A stretch of 64,000 bases of DNA from Marinilabiliaceae bacterium ANBcel2 (GCA_029688995.1 JARULA010000004.1:124001-188000), one strand, 5' to 3'; counted from the first letter of the stretch, positions 1 to 10,413 are shown. Numbers and translations: made by a program. The notes: a model not told the origin generated them from the sequence alone.

Positions 1-850
1 ACTCAACATTTAAAACACCATAATACTCTTCACAATCTTCTCCCCAATTATTACTATCAGGAATAACGCCCGATGCTAAGGCTGCTTCCTGAGGATCTTC
101 ACCATATTTAATATATGACCCTTTAACTCCATTAACAATATAGCTGGGTGAAGGTTCTTTAACAAGATAACTGGCGGCCAATTCAACAAACTTATTTGGA
201 TAAGTAAGAGCAATATTAAAAAAATCATCTACAAGGGCACCATCTCTCATAATTGCCATATTTGCAGAAACATATTGAGGCATACCAAATAAATGAAGTG
301 CCTGATCAATTATGTGTGAACCAAGATTATATAAAATACTGGTTCTGTTTTGAGGATTCTCCTTCCAACTGTTTTTAACCTGAGGACGATACCGGTCATA
401 ACGTGCCCTATACTCAACAATATTTCCCAGTGTATCCTCTTCAATAATTTTTTTAACAGTTAAAAAATTATTATCCCATCTGCGATTATGAAAGACCGAT
501 AGAATAACACCTTTCTCGGAAGCCTTATTAATTAACTCTTCACCCTGCAATACATTTTGAACAAAAGGTTTTTCTAATACCACATGTTTACCTGCATCAA
601 TTGCCTTTAAGGCCTGTTCATAATGAAGATAATCAGGGGTATTGATTATTATTAACTCTGTATTACTATCAAGTAGATCATCAAACTCCTTTACAATGTC
701 AACATTAGGATAGTTCTCTTTGCAACTGTTACTACTTCGTTGCATTACATTAGTCAGTTCAAAATATGAACTATAGTGAATTAAAGGAGCATGAAATACT
801 CTACCAGACATACCATAAGCAGCCAATGATGTTTTTACAGGTTTTATCAT
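1..850 (-). CDS. Gfo/Idh/MocA family oxidoreductase, C-terminus cut by window edge
   Basis: The reverse strand is open from the ATG at 848-850 to the window edge, giving about 283 residues with no stop. The N-terminus (MIKPVKTSLAAYGMSGRVFH) is a Rossmann strand-loop-helix, followed by the IINTPDYLH stretch and the family's EKP motif (VVLEKPF), whose lysine is the usual catalytic residue. The second half reads as the alpha/beta substrate domain (LYNLGSHIIDQALHLFG), where the family's catalytic histidine normally sits. Such enzymes oxidise or reduce sugars or related polyols with NAD(P); the substrate cannot be read from sequence. It is divergent from rarA, with 62 bp between start codons. The remaining C-terminus lies outside the window. 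Confidence 0.9.
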   Translation of the reverse strand, partial: MIKPVKTSLAAYGMSGRVFHAPLIHYSSYFELTNVMQRSSNSCKENYPNVDIVKEFDDLLDSNTELIIINTPDYLHYEQALKAIDAGKHVVLEKPFVQNVLQGEELINKASEKGVILSVFHNRRWDNNFLTVKKIIEEDTLGNIVEYRARYDRYRPQVKNSWKENPQNRTSILYNLGSHIIDQALHLFGMPQYVSANMAIMRDGALVDDFFNIALTYPNKFVELAASYLVKEPSPSYIVNGVKGSYIKYGEDPQEAALASGVIPDSNNWGEDCEEYYGVLNVE

Positions 851-876
851 ATAATATTAAGCACTTACATTATTAC

Positions 877-884
877 TATATTTG
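877..884 (+). promoter_or_regulatory. Bacteroidota -7 box (TATATTTG) for rarA
   Basis: TATATTTG matches the TAnnTTTG -7 consensus of Bacteroidota housekeeping promoters and lies 28 bp before the rarA ATG. A convincing -33 TTTG is not visible. It supports transcription start downstream of the long upstream ORF extension. Confidence 0.5.
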
Positions 885-912
885 TATAAAAGAATATTAC
901 AAAAATAATATA

Positions 913-2199
913 ATGAACGGATTTCCACCATTAGCAGAAAGAATGCGGCCTAAAAATCTTGATCAATATCTTGGTCAAAAACAGCTGGTTGGCAAAGATG
1001 CTGTTTTAAGAAAAATGATAGAGTCGGGAAAAATCTCTTCTATCATTCTTTGGGGACCGCCAGGAGTAGGAAAAACAACATTGGCCCGAATTATATCAAA
1101 TCAACTTGAGCGGCCATTTTACGTTCTTTCAGCGGTCTCCTCGGGAGTTAAAGATGTTCGCGAGGCGATAGAAAAAGCAAGAAAGTCACGATTCTTTAAT
1201 ACAAATACCGCTATTCTTTTTATAGATGAAATTCACCGTTTTAGTAAGTCTCAACAAGATAGCCTGCTTGGAGCAGTTGAAGAGGGTGTAATTACTCTTA
1301 TTGGTGCTACAACCGAAAATCCCTCCTTTGAAGTAATTTCTCCTTTACTTTCACGATGTCAGGTATATACTTTAAAACCGTTGAACAAAGATGATCTTAT
1401 AGAACACCTTCTTGAAAGAGTTAAAAATAGCGATTCAATATTGAAATCACGAACTTTTAAATTAAACGAGATTAATGCATTAATAAAATTCTCGGGCGGA
1501 GATGCACGCAAATTTTTAAATATTATTGAGCTTGCTGCCAACTCATATAGTAAAGATGAAGAAATAGTGATAAATGATAAGGTTGTTACTAATCTTTTAC
1601 AGGAAAATCCTGCACAATATGATAAAGATGGAGAGCTCCATTATGATATTATTTCGGCATTTATAAAATCTATAAGAGGTAGCGATCCTGATGCTGCTGT
1701 ATATTGGCTGGCACGAATGGTAGAAGGTGGTGAAGATCCCAAATTTATTGCAAGACGTTTAATTATTAGCGCTTCCGAAGATATCGGACTGGCAAATCCA
1801 AATGCTCTGTTACTTGCTACCAACTGCTTTGAAGCTATAAAAATGGTTGGATGGCCCGAAGCAAGAATTATACTGAGTCAGGTTACAATATATCTTGCTA
1901 CCAGTGCCAAAAGTAACTCGGCTTACATGGCAATCAATAAGGCCCAAAGCATGGTAAGAGAGAGTGGAAACTTACCTGTTCCCTTACACTTAAGAAATGC
2001 CCCCACTACTCTCATGAAGGAGCTGGGATATGGCGATAATTATAAATATTCTCACGATTATAATGATAACTTTGCTGCTCAGGAGTTTATGCCCGAAAAA
2101 TTAAGCAATCAAAAGCTTTGGGAAGCTCAAAATAACCCCGCAGAGAATAAAATTAAAGAGAGGATGAATTATCTTTGGCGGGATTATAAGCAAAAATGA
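913..2199 (+). CDS. rarA: Replication-associated recombination protein A (RarA/MgsA AAA+ ATPase)
   Basis: A 428-residue AAA+ ATPase that acts at stalled replication forks, related to clamp-loader ATPases. From the chosen ATG, the Walker A GPPGVGKTT is at about 48-56, Walker B FIDEIHRF at about 103-110, and the sensor 1 region GATTENPSFE follows. The C-terminal half (GGDARKFLNIIE, then SDPDAAVYWLARM) matches the RarA tetramerisation part. The frame is open upstream to 766, but that extension (MNYSELKEHE...) is not family-like and runs through the divergent oxidoreductase start, so I start at 913 (MNGFPPLAERMRPK). kdsA follows 46 bp later on the same strand. Confidence 0.96.
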   Translation: MNGFPPLAERMRPKNLDQYLGQKQLVGKDAVLRKMIESGKISSIILWGPPGVGKTTLARIISNQLERPFYVLSAVSSGVKDVREAIEKARKSRFFNTNTAILFIDEIHRFSKSQQDSLLGAVEEGVITLIGATTENPSFEVISPLLSRCQVYTLKPLNKDDLIEHLLERVKNSDSILKSRTFKLNEINALIKFSGGDARKFLNIIELAANSYSKDEEIVINDKVVTNLLQENPAQYDKDGELHYDIISAFIKSIRGSDPDAAVYWLARMVEGGEDPKFIARRLIISASEDIGLANPNALLLATNCFEAIKMVGWPEARIILSQVTIYLATSAKSNSAYMAINKAQSMVRESGNLPVPLHLRNAPTTLMKELGYGDNYKYSHDYNDNFAAQEFMPEKLSNQKLWEAQNNPAENKIKERMNYLWRDYKQK

Positions 2200-2245
2200 A
2201 GTTTAAACAATCAAAAAAATAATTACTATATAAAACAAATAGATT

Positions 2246-3070
2246 ATGATAATAGACTCAATACCAAAAATAGAGTTCAGCAATGAAAATCAATTTTTCC
2301 TATTTGCCGGTCCGTGCGCAATTGAAGGAGAAAAAATGGCCATGCAAATTGCTGAAACCATAACCGAGGTTACACAACGTCTTAAAATTCCTTTTGTTTT
2401 TAAAGGATCATATCGTAAAGCTAATCGCTCAAGATTAGACTCTTTTACAGGAATAGGAGATATTAAAGCACTAAAAATATTAGAAAAAGTATCAAATCAA
2501 TTTCAAATACCAGTAATAACCGATATACACACCCCTGATGAAGCCCAAATGGCTGCTGAATATGTAGATATATTACAAATTCCGGCCTTTTTGTGCAGGC
2601 AGACCGACATATTGGTGGCTGCAGCAAAAACAGGTAAACATGTAAATATTAAAAAGGGGCAGTTTTTAGCCCCGGAATCGATGAAATTTGCTGTGGATAA
2701 GGTACGTCAATCAGGAAATAACAATATTGTAATAACAGACCGAGGTACTATGTTTGGTTATCAGGATATTATTATAGATTATCGAGGAATACCGGTAATG
2801 CAAAGCTTTAAAACTCCTGTAGCCCTTGATATAACTCACTCCCTTCAACAACCTAATCAATCCACCGGAGTAACAGGAGGTAAACCCGAACTTATTGAAA
2901 CAGTAGCCCGTGCAGCAATAGCAACTGGTGTTGATGGATTTTTTCTTGAAACACATCACGATCCAGGCAATGCAAAATCGGATGGAGCTAACATGTTAAA
3001 ACTAGATCAACTCGAAAAATTATTAACAAACCTGTCACATCTTAAAAAAGCAGTAAATAAGTTAAAATAG
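2246..3070 (+). CDS. kdsA: 3-deoxy-8-phosphooctulonate synthase (KDO-8-P synthase)
   Basis: Condenses PEP with D-arabinose 5-phosphate to give Kdo-8-phosphate, the first committed step toward the Kdo of LPS inner core; cytosolic. Length 274 matches the family. Recognisable parts are FAGPCAIEG near residue 21, the FKGSYRKANRSR substrate loop near 53, VNIKKGQFLAP, the ITDRGTMFGY stretch, and FFLETHHDPGNAKSDG near the C-terminus. The cysteine in AGPC is the site that separates metal-dependent from metal-independent enzymes, but this would need alignment to classify. Probably co-transcribed with rarA. It indicates a Kdo-containing outer membrane. Confidence 0.97.
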   Translation: MIIDSIPKIEFSNENQFFLFAGPCAIEGEKMAMQIAETITEVTQRLKIPFVFKGSYRKANRSRLDSFTGIGDIKALKILEKVSNQFQIPVITDIHTPDEAQMAAEYVDILQIPAFLCRQTDILVAAAKTGKHVNIKKGQFLAPESMKFAVDKVRQSGNNNIVITDRGTMFGYQDIIIDYRGIPVMQSFKTPVALDITHSLQQPNQSTGVTGGKPELIETVARAAIATGVDGFFLETHHDPGNAKSDGANMLKLDQLEKLLTNLSHLKKAVNKLK

Positions 3071-3093
3071 AGTTATCAAAATCAATATCTATT

Positions 3094-3909
3094 TTATCTC
3101 TCCCTATAATATTGCATAGCCTCAGGTAAAATAGATTGAATATTACGCACTCTGGCATCATTAGCCGGGTGTGTACTTAAAAAGGCCATATTGCTTCCTC
3201 CATCACTCAAAGATGACATACGCTTCCAAAAATCAACAGCTACTGAAGGATCATAACCTGCCATTGCCATAAACTTAAGTCCCAACTCATCAGCCTCATA
3301 CTCATGCCTACGGGAGTATGGTAAAATCATACCTACCTGTGAGGTAATTCCATAGGCCGACATCCAAAGGTTTTGCGTCTCTTGCGGTTTTTCTGAAAGT
3401 AAAGCGCTTAAAGCCATTCCTCCAAACTGAATTCCCATTTGCTGACTCATTCTTTCACTTCCATGACGTGCAACAACATGAGCTATTTCATGCCCCATAA
3501 CTACAGCAACACCTTCTTCATTTTGAGTTATAGGTAAAATTCCTGTATAAAACACAACTTTTCCTCCCGGCATAGCCCAGGCATTGGGAGTATTATCCTC
3601 TATAAGATTAAATTCCCACTGAAAATCGGATAACTGATCTTCTAATCCATTTTGCCTAAAATACTCCTCAACAGCTGAGGCTATACGATTACCTACACGA
3701 TCAATCATCTCGCGCTGTTCACGATCTTCGGCCAATTGATGCTCCTGTAAAAACTGATTATATTGAGTACGGCTCATCGACATAATTTCTGAATCGGAAA
3801 CCAAACTAAGTTGTCTTCTACCGGTTAAAGGTACAGTAGCACAAGACCATACAACAGCAACAATTATAAAAAAAGCAATAACCTTACAGATATTTTTAAT
3901 ATTTTTCAT
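3094..3909 (-). CDS. M48 family metallopeptidase, lipoprotein
   Basis: A 271-residue zinc peptidase predicted to be an envelope lipoprotein: a hydrophobic N-terminus ends in a lipobox-like VVWSC with Cys23. The zinc motif HEIAH is at 140-144 and the third-ligand motif EYEAD at 203-207. The segment TVPLTGRRQLSLVSDSE after the lipid anchor and NTPNAWAMPGGKVV before the active site are typical of the BepA/LoiP-like M48B group, which cleaves or chaperones misassembled outer-membrane proteins (family knowledge). It stands alone, convergent with kdsA (23 bp between stops). No partner TPR domain is fused, unlike BepA. Confidence 0.92.
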   Translation of the reverse strand: MKNIKNICKVIAFFIIVAVVWSCATVPLTGRRQLSLVSDSEIMSMSRTQYNQFLQEHQLAEDREQREMIDRVGNRIASAVEEYFRQNGLEDQLSDFQWEFNLIEDNTPNAWAMPGGKVVFYTGILPITQNEEGVAVVMGHEIAHVVARHGSERMSQQMGIQFGGMALSALLSEKPQETQNLWMSAYGITSQVGMILPYSRRHEYEADELGLKFMAMAGYDPSVAVDFWKRMSSLSDGGSNMAFLSTHPANDARVRNIQSILPEAMQYYRER

Positions 3910-3978
3910 GTATCTATAATTTGTTTATTTAAGGATATTTTAAAACTAAAATATCACATTTAAAATTATAAAACAATA

Positions 3979-5169
3979 CTACTTTATAATCCTATTACGA
4001 GCATCAAGCAACTGATTTAATGCTTTTTCAATAACAGTTCTACTGCTTGCAATGTTCATTCGCATAAACCCTCTCCCCTGCTTTCCAAAAGTTAAACCAT
4101 CATTGAGTCCAATTTTTGCTTCATTAACTAAAAAACTTTTTAGTTGAGAAGATTTCATGTTAAAACCCTCAAAATTGATCCAAAGCAAATAGGTAGCTTC
4201 AGGTTTCTCAACTTTCAATTCGGGCATCTTTTTATTAATAAAGTCTATTACAAAATCAATATTCCCTTCAAGATAATTTTTAAGATCATTAAGCCACTCC
4301 TGCGACTCATTATAAGCTGCCTCAAGTGCAATAGGACCAAAAACATTCCCCATGTGGAGATGGAAACCTGAAAGGTAGGTTCGCAATTTATGCAAAAGCT
4401 TCTCATTTGAAACTACCATATAGGCAGTAGATAACCCGGCAAGATTAAAAGTTTTGCTGGGAGCCATACAGGTTACTGTAATATCAGCAATCTCTTTTGA
4501 CAATGAAGCTATTGGAGTATGCTTATTTTTATAAAGAGTTAGATCACAATGTATCTCATCCGAAATTATTGTTACACCATTTTTTAAAGCTATCTCCCCT
4601 ATTTTGTATAGCTCCGCTTTACTCCATACTCTACCTACCGGATTATGAGGATGACATAATAAAAGTAGCTTAACAGAAGAATTAGAGGTTACTTTATCTA
4701 AATGTTCAAAGTCAATATAATATCTACCATTCTCATTTTTTAAAGGATTTTCAATCACCTCTCTTCCAAAATCACGCACAACACTAAAAAAGGGAGGATA
4801 AACGGGAGGTTGAATAACAACTCCATCACCAACATCGGTAAATGCCTGTACTGCTATCGCAATATTTGGAACAACACCCGGTGAAAACTCTAACCAGGAA
4901 TCATCAACACTCCAATCATAATGAGCTTTTAACCAGCTCTTTATAGCATTAAAAAAAGATTGAGGTCGATTTGTATACCCCATAACAGGATGATCAACCC
5001 TCTTTTGTAAAGCTTTTTGTATTGCAGGAGCAACAGGAAAATCCATATCAGCTACCCATAGTGGAATAACATCTGAAGTGCCAAAAAGCTTCTCTCTAAA
5101 ATCATATTTTATTGCCCGGCTATTTTCTCGCTTAATAACCTTATCAAAACTATATTTATCACTACTCAT
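3979..5169 (-). CDS. MalY/PatB-type aminotransferase (C-S lyase, cystathionine beta-lyase-like)
   Basis: A PLP-dependent fold type I enzyme of the MalY/PatB family, which usually cleaves C-S bonds of cystathionine or cysteine. It shows VIPLWVADMDFPVAPAIQ at the N-terminus, the SDEIHCDL motif, and the PLP-lysine motif MAPSKTFNLAGL. The frame is open to 5196, but that start would overlap fcl by 20 bp and adds a non-family leader; the ATG at 5167-5169 gives MSSDKYSFDKVIKRENSR, aligning with known starts, and 396 residues. It is the last gene of the rny-wbpP-like-gmd-fcl run, 7 bp after fcl, although its reaction is unrelated to sugar nucleotides. Confidence 0.93.
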   Translation of the reverse strand: MSSDKYSFDKVIKRENSRAIKYDFREKLFGTSDVIPLWVADMDFPVAPAIQKALQKRVDHPVMGYTNRPQSFFNAIKSWLKAHYDWSVDDSWLEFSPGVVPNIAIAVQAFTDVGDGVVIQPPVYPPFFSVVRDFGREVIENPLKNENGRYYIDFEHLDKVTSNSSVKLLLLCHPHNPVGRVWSKAELYKIGEIALKNGVTIISDEIHCDLTLYKNKHTPIASLSKEIADITVTCMAPSKTFNLAGLSTAYMVVSNEKLLHKLRTYLSGFHLHMGNVFGPIALEAAYNESQEWLNDLKNYLEGNIDFVIDFINKKMPELKVEKPEATYLLWINFEGFNMKSSQLKSFLVNEAKIGLNDGLTFGKQGRGFMRMNIASSRTVIEKALNQLLDARNRIIK

Positions 5170-5176
5170 AAAATTC

Positions 5177-6274
5177 TTAAATATTTTTAAATGCAATATA
5201 ACTATTATAGACTCTTCTTACACCCTCTTCTAAAGAAGTTGATGCTTTCCAGCCAAGAGAATTTAACCGGGAGACGTCCATTAACTTTCTATAAGTTCCG
5301 TCGGGTTTACTGCTATCCCACTTTATTGCACCATCATAACCTACTACCTTTTTTATAAGCAGAGCCAATTCATAAATAGAGAGATCCTCGCCACAACCAA
5401 TATTTAAATGAGTATTTCTGATTTGATCATCATCTCTACTTTTTACAATATCTTCAAAGTCAATATTTTGCATAACAAAGTAAAGAGCATCTGCCAAATC
5501 ATCAGAGTATAAAAACTCTCTACGTGGCTCACCTGTTCCCCACAGTTGAATTTCACTTAACGTTCCGTCACAAAATATTCCAAACTCTTTAACCGATTCA
5601 ATAATGTCACTATCACTCATACTATAATGTAAACCATCAAAAGGACGTCTCTTAAGATCTTCTCTCACTTTATCAAACTTTTTTAATTTTAATAATTTTC
5701 CCAAATGCATTTTGCGAATTAATGCAGGTAAAACATGTGAATTGTTTAAATCATAATTATCATTTTCGCCATACAGGTTTGTTGGCATAACAGAGATAAA
5801 ATTGGTATTATACTGCAAATTATATGATTCACACATTTTTATTCCCGCTATTTTTGCAATAGCATAGGGTTCGTTTGTATACTCAAGAGGTGAATTTAAA
5901 AGATACTCCTCTTTCATTGGCTGGGAAGCATCACGCGGATAGATACAGGAACTGCCCAAAAAAAGTAGCTTCTCTACATTATGTTTCCAGGAAGAGTTAA
6001 TTATATTATTTTGAATTTGTAAATTCTCATATATAAATTGAGCTCTATATCTATTGTTGGCCATTATACCACCAACTTTTGCAGCTGCAAGAAAAACATA
6101 CTGAGGCTTCTCTTTTTCAAAAAAAGAGTTTACAGATGCCTGATCAAGCAGGTTAAGCTTTTCACGAGAAGGTAAAATAAGATTGTGATAACCTTTTTCT
6201 CTTAATTTTCGAGTTATAGCAGATCCCACCAATCCATTATGTCCGGCTACATATATACTACTCTCCTGTCTCAT
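5177..6274 (-). CDS. fcl: GDP-L-fucose synthase
   Basis: An NADPH-dependent epimerase/reductase that turns GDP-4-keto-6-deoxy-mannose into GDP-L-fucose. SDR features are visible: GHNGLVGSAI at 11-20, Ser108 in LGSSCIYP, and Tyr137/Lys141 in YAIAK. At 365 residues it is longer than the roughly 320-residue enterobacterial enzyme; the extra length is a mid-protein insert (about residues 190-235, KLLKLKKFDKVREDLKRRPF) that I recognise from Bacteroidota homologues. Its ATG shares one base with the gmd stop (TAATG), so translation is probably coupled. Confidence 0.96.
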   Translation of the reverse strand: MRQESSIYVAGHNGLVGSAITRKLREKGYHNLILPSREKLNLLDQASVNSFFEKEKPQYVFLAAAKVGGIMANNRYRAQFIYENLQIQNNIINSSWKHNVEKLLFLGSSCIYPRDASQPMKEEYLLNSPLEYTNEPYAIAKIAGIKMCESYNLQYNTNFISVMPTNLYGENDNYDLNNSHVLPALIRKMHLGKLLKLKKFDKVREDLKRRPFDGLHYSMSDSDIIESVKEFGIFCDGTLSEIQLWGTGEPRREFLYSDDLADALYFVMQNIDFEDIVKSRDDDQIRNTHLNIGCGEDLSIYELALLIKKVVGYDGAIKWDSSKPDGTYRKLMDVSRLNSLGWKASTSLEEGVRRVYNSYIAFKNI

Positions 6275-7386
6275 TACTCAAAATAATTTAATGTTTCAAA
6301 TCCTCCTTCTCGAAGATAGCGCTCCTTTTTCATCATTTTTAAATCGGACTGTACCATATCTTCAATCAATTGCTCTATGGTATATTCAGGTTCCCAGTTC
6401 AACTTGCTTTTGGCTTTTGATGGATCTCCAATTAGTAGTTCAACTTCGGTAGGTCGAAAATAGCGGGGATCCACTTCAACAACGCACTTATCCTTTAAAT
6501 AACTATACTCCTTGCTGGCAGAAACAATATATCCTTTCTCATCAACTCCCTCTCCTCTAAACTCAATTACACATCCCACCTGATCAAATGATTTTCGAAC
6601 AAACTCACGAACTTCGGTAGTAACACCAGTTGCAACAACATAGTCATCGGGTTCATCCTGCTGAAGAATTTTATACATAGCCTTTACATAATCTTTAGCA
6701 TGCCCCCAGTCTCGTTGAGCCGACAAATTGCCGAGATAGAGCTTTTGCTGCAATCCTAAAGCAATACGGGCAACAGCTCTAGTAATTTTTCTGGTAACAA
6801 ATGTTTCACCCCTTATAGGTGATTCATGATTAAAAAGTATTCCATTACAGGCATAAATATTGTATGCTTCGCGATAATTTACAGTAATCCAATAACCATA
6901 CAATTTAGCAACAGCATAGGGAGAGCGAGGATAAAAAGGAGTATTCTCGGTTTGAGGCACTTCTTGCACTAAACCATAAAGTTCACTTGTAGAGGCCTGA
7001 TAAAACTTACTCTTTTGTGTTAGTCCGAGCAACCTAATAGCTTCTAAAAACCTAAGAGTACCAATGCCATCAGCATTAGCTGTATATTCAGGTGTATCAA
7101 AACTAACCCCAACATGAGACATTGCTGCAAGATTATAAATCTCATCAGGTTGAGTCTCCTGAATAATTCTAATAAGATTTGTAGAGTCGGTTAAATCGCC
7201 ATAATGCATAACAAATCTGCGATTCTCGGTATGTGGATCCTGGTAGATATGATCTACACGATCGGTATTAAAAAGAGAAGCTCTACGTTTAATTCCGTGC
7301 ACAATATAACCCTTTTTAAGAAGATATTCAGCTAAATATGCACCATCCTGTCCGGTAACACCGGAAATTAAAGCCACCTTTTCCAT
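6274..7386 (-). CDS. gmd: GDP-mannose 4,6-dehydratase
   Basis: Converts GDP-D-mannose to GDP-4-keto-6-deoxy-D-mannose, the step before fcl. The Rossmann motif [12 protein letters not shown] is at 9-20, the STSE motif near 132-135, and YAVAK (Tyr157/Lys161) is the SDR pair. [16 protein letters not shown] is the family's nucleotide-binding signature. Length 370 matches the family. The gene overlaps fcl by one base and sits 39 bp after the WbpP-like epimerase. GDP-mannose synthesis genes (manB/manC) are not in the window, although a phosphosugar mutase lies at 52.7 kb. Confidence 0.97.
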   Translation of the reverse strand: MEKVALISGVTGQDGAYLAEYLLKKGYIVHGIKRRASLFNTDRVDHIYQDPHTENRRFVMHYGDLTDSTNLIRIIQETQPDEIYNLAAMSHVGVSFDTPEYTANADGIGTLRFLEAIRLLGLTQKSKFYQASTSELYGLVQEVPQTENTPFYPRSPYAVAKLYGYWITVNYREAYNIYACNGILFNHESPIRGETFVTRKITRAVARIALGLQQKLYLGNLSAQRDWGHAKDYVKAMYKILQQDEPDDYVVATGVTTEVREFVRKSFDQVGCVIEFRGEGVDEKGYIVSASKEYSYLKDKCVVEVDPRYFRPTEVELLIGDPSKAKSKLNWEPEYTIEQLIEDMVQSDLKMMKKERYLREGGFETLNYFE

Positions 7387-7425
7387 TATTTCAAGTTAAA
7401 ATTAAATTAAGAGTAATATATAATA

Positions 7426-8430
7426 TCAATTACCTATTCTTAAATTGTTAAAATACCACTCTGCAGCCTCCTTAATTCCATCATAAAATTGATAAGTTGG
7501 TTTATATCCCAACAAACTATTAGCTTTATCAATTGAGGCAAGTGAATGGGGTATATCACCAACTCTTTTCTCCCCGTAATTAGGTTCAACTAAAGAGATC
7601 TGCTTATCATAAACAGAAAGCACATCTCTTAAACTACTAAAAAGTTCATTTAAAGTAACTCTTGCACCACAGGCAACATTATAAACAGTATTAATTGCAT
7701 CAATATCATCTGCAACAGCTGCTCGTTCATTAGCCTGAATCACATTTTTAATATATGTAAAATCCCTAGAATAAGATCCGTCACCATTAATAACGGGTGA
7801 CTGATATTCAATTAGAGCCTTTGCAAACAGAGGTATAACGGCAGCATAAGCACCATAAGGATCCTGACGCGGACCAAAAACGTTAAAGTAACGCAAGCCC
7901 ACGAGCTCCATACTATAGAGGTCACAAAACACTTTTGCATACAACTCATTTACATATTTTGTAACTGCATATGGTGAAAGTGGATTACCAATACGCTCTT
8001 CTATCTTAGGCAAGCTATCATTATCACCATAAGTAGAGCTACTTGCTGCATAAACAACTCTTTTAACCTCACTGTCACGGGCAGCAATTAGTATATTTAA
8101 AAATCCATTTACATTTACCTCATTTGAAGTAAGTGGATCGTTAATGCTTCGCGGAACCGAGCCTAATGCTGCCTGATGCAAAACAATATCAACTCCCCTG
8201 CATGCTTTTTTGCAAACTTTTAAATCTCTTATATCACCTTCAATAAGAGTAAAATAAGAATTCTCCTTAAGATGAGATATGTTTTGGTACTTACCGGTGG
8301 AAAAATTGTCTAAACAGATCACTTCATTATTTTGTGATAACAGTTTATCAATAATATTAGATCCTATAAATCCCGCTCCACCGGTAACTAAAACCCTTCT
8401 GTTTTCAATAAATCCTTTACTATTTGGCAT
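7426..8430 (-). CDS. UDP-N-acetylglucosamine/N-acetylglucosaminuronate 4-epimerase-like protein (WbpP/TviC type)
   Basis: An extended SDR epimerase of 334 residues. It has [10 protein letters not shown] near 17-26, the SSSTYGD motif near 131-136, and YAVTK (Tyr154, Lys158). The combination [20 protein letters not shown] and [17 protein letters not shown] is characteristic of WbpP/TviC epimerases acting on UDP-GlcNAc(A) and UDP-GalNAc(A), used for O-antigen or capsule sugars. Substrate choice between the N-acetyl sugar and its uronate cannot be fixed from sequence. Its start codon lies inside rny (11 bp overlap), so it is likely translated by coupling to RNase Y. Confidence 0.88.
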   Translation of the reverse strand: MPNSKGFIENRRVLVTGGAGFIGSNIIDKLLSQNNEVICLDNFSTGKYQNISHLKENSYFTLIEGDIRDLKVCKKACRGVDIVLHQAALGSVPRSINDPLTSNEVNVNGFLNILIAARDSEVKRVVYAASSSTYGDNDSLPKIEERIGNPLSPYAVTKYVNELYAKVFCDLYSMELVGLRYFNVFGPRQDPYGAYAAVIPLFAKALIEYQSPVINGDGSYSRDFTYIKNVIQANERAAVADDIDAINTVYNVACGARVTLNELFSSLRDVLSVYDKQISLVEPNYGEKRVGDIPHSLASIDKANSLLGYKPTYQFYDGIKEAAEWYFNNLRIGN

Positions 8431-9949
8431 AATTAATAGCCCTTGTTTCTCTTATTACTGTGATTTTAACCTGACCAGGATATGTCATTTCGGTCTGTAT
8501 CTTTTTTGCAATATCGTATGAAAGTGATTCAGCCTCTTTATCTGAGATCTTTTCACTTCCTACAATTACTCTTAGCTCACGACCTGCCTGAATAGCATAT
8601 GTTTTTAACACACCTGGATGATTTAAAGCAAGAGATTCCAAATCTTTTAACCTCTTAATATAAGCATCTACAACCTCACGTCTTGCTCCCGGTCGGGCTC
8701 CTGAAATAGCATCACATACCTGGATTACCGGTGCAATCATTGTACTCATTTCAACCTCATCGTGGTGAGCGCCAATTGCATTACATATATCGGGTTTCTC
8801 TTTATACTTTTCGGCCAACTTCATTCCCAACACTGCATGCGGTAATTCAGGATCTTCATCTGAAACCTTTCCAATATCATGCAACAATCCGGCTCTTTTT
8901 GCCCTCTTAGCATTAAGTCCGAGCTCCGAAGCCATAACAGCACATAAGTTAGCTGTTTCTCTACTGTGCTGCAGTAAATTTTGACCATAAGAGGATCTAT
9001 ACTTCATTTTTCCTATCAGCTTAATCAATTCGGGATGTAAACCGTGTACACCCAAATCAATTGCTGTACGCTTTCCCGTTTCAATAACCTCCTCCTCAAT
9101 CTGTTTGCGAACTTTATTTACAATTTCCTCAATACGGGCAGGATGAATTCTACCATCGGTAACTAACTGATGTAATGCCAATCTGGCAATTTCTCGTCGC
9201 ATGGGATCAAAAGCCGATAGAACTATAGCCTCAGGAGTATCATCAACTATAATTTCAACACCCGTTGCTGCTTCAAGAGCTCTTATATTTCGCCCCTCAC
9301 GTCCAATAATACGACCTTTAATCTCATCTGAATCTATATGAAATATAGTAACAGCATTCTCAATGGCAGTTTCGGTAGTTACCCTTTGAATAGTATTTAA
9401 AACAATGCGTTTGGCTTCTTTGTTGGCATTAATTTTAGCTTCATCCATGATGTCATTTATATAAGACATCGCTTCGGTTTTGGCCTCATTTTTCAACGAC
9501 TCCATCAACATCTCTTTTGCCTCTTCAGCAGAGAGGTTTGAAATAGTCTCTAACTCTTCAACATGTTGCTTATGAAGCCTGTCAAGATCTTCACTCTTTT
9601 TCTCAACTAATTCAAGTTGATTATTTAAATTCTCTCTAATTGAATCAACCTCCTTCTTTTTTCTTTGATACTCCTCCATCCTTTGCGAAAAAGCTGACTC
9701 TTTTTGCTTAATCTTGTTTTCCAGATTAAGCATTTTTGAATTTCTGCTATTAATCTCTTTCTCATGCTCAGTCTTTAGCTGAAGAAATTTTTCTTTAGCC
9801 TGCAGAATTTTATCCTTTTTTATCACTTCTGCTTCTGTTTGAGCCTCTCTTATAATCTTTTGCGATCGTGATTTAAACGCTTTCACTATTATTGTCCAGG
9901 TTATTAATCCTCCTACAATAAAAGCTATAATTCCTATCAATATTTCCAT
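8420..9949 (-). CDS. rny: Ribonuclease Y
   Basis: A membrane-anchored endoribonuclease that initiates mRNA decay. The order is classical: one N-terminal membrane helix (residues 2-24), a long charged coiled coil to about 190, a KH domain ([15 protein letters not shown]), and an HD domain with HDIGK plus the metal-binding IGAHHDE segment. Length 509 is normal. Upstream on the same strand lies zapA (146 bp away) and downstream the epimerase overlaps its stop codon by 11 bp. That places an RNA-decay enzyme at the head of a sugar-nucleotide run. Confidence 0.97.
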   Translation of the reverse strand: MEILIGIIAFIVGGLITWTIIVKAFKSRSQKIIREAQTEAEVIKKDKILQAKEKFLQLKTEHEKEINSRNSKMLNLENKIKQKESAFSQRMEEYQRKKKEVDSIRENLNNQLELVEKKSEDLDRLHKQHVEELETISNLSAEEAKEMLMESLKNEAKTEAMSYINDIMDEAKINANKEAKRIVLNTIQRVTTETAIENAVTIFHIDSDEIKGRIIGREGRNIRALEAATGVEIIVDDTPEAIVLSAFDPMRREIARLALHQLVTDGRIHPARIEEIVNKVRKQIEEEVIETGKRTAIDLGVHGLHPELIKLIGKMKYRSSYGQNLLQHSRETANLCAVMASELGLNAKRAKRAGLLHDIGKVSDEDPELPHAVLGMKLAEKYKEKPDICNAIGAHHDEVEMSTMIAPVIQVCDAISGARPGARREVVDAYIKRLKDLESLALNHPGVLKTYAIQAGRELRVIVGSEKISDKEAESLSYDIAKKIQTEMTYPGQVKITVIRETRAINYAK

Positions 9950-10095
9950 TTTCTATACTCTTTTAATTAATCTGTTAAAATAAAAAACGCACCCTTTTCC
10001 TAACTAAAATTAACCAACACTATAAAAAGTGTCCGTTTAAGTTGAGGAAAAAAATGCGGGAATACCTATTTATAAAATTAAATAGTTCTTACTTA

Positions 10096-10401
10096 TTACT
10101 CTTCGTTATTATTATCGTTATTCAAAAAATCTTCCAGCTTTTGATCCAATAGTGAAACAGCATCAGTCACAGGTGAAACATCATGACTGTTTTCCAGTTC
10201 CAATGCTTTAATTACATATTGCAATGATGCCATAGCCAAAAAATCCTGAACATCCTTATCATTATAACGTTGCTTATACTGTAATACCTTCTCGTTAATA
10301 AGCTTTGCAGCTTTACGAATACGCTCCTCATCTTCCCTGTCAACCCTCAATGGATAGTACCGGTCGGCCACATTTACACGTATTGATAATTTATCATCCA
10401 T
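10096..10401 (-). CDS. zapA: Cell division protein ZapA
   Basis: A 101-residue ZapA-family protein that bundles FtsZ filaments at the division ring. The N-terminal beta strands (KLSIRVNVADRYYPLRVDREDEERIRKAA) and the following long helix are diagnostic. The acidic, Asn-rich tail (DQKLEDFLNNDNNNEE) is probably disordered. It follows the small coiled-coil gene by 12 bp, so the two are surely one operon. The 146 bp before rny contain no clear terminator, leaving open whether rny belongs to the same transcript. Confidence 0.93.
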   Translation of the reverse strand: MDDKLSIRVNVADRYYPLRVDREDEERIRKAAKLINEKVLQYKQRYNDKDVQDFLAMASLQYVIKALELENSHDVSPVTDAVSLLDQKLEDFLNNDNNNEE

Positions 10402-10413
10402 ATTATAGCTATA

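Noticed and set aside
766-912. In-frame upstream extension of rarA (49 codons)
   Set aside because: Not similar to the family, overlaps the divergent oxidoreductase start, and lies before the -7 box at 877.
9950-10095. Possible 6S-type or other structured RNA between zapA and rny
   Set aside because: Only 146 bp, a short ACACT/AGTGT pairing but no long imperfect rod-like duplex visible.
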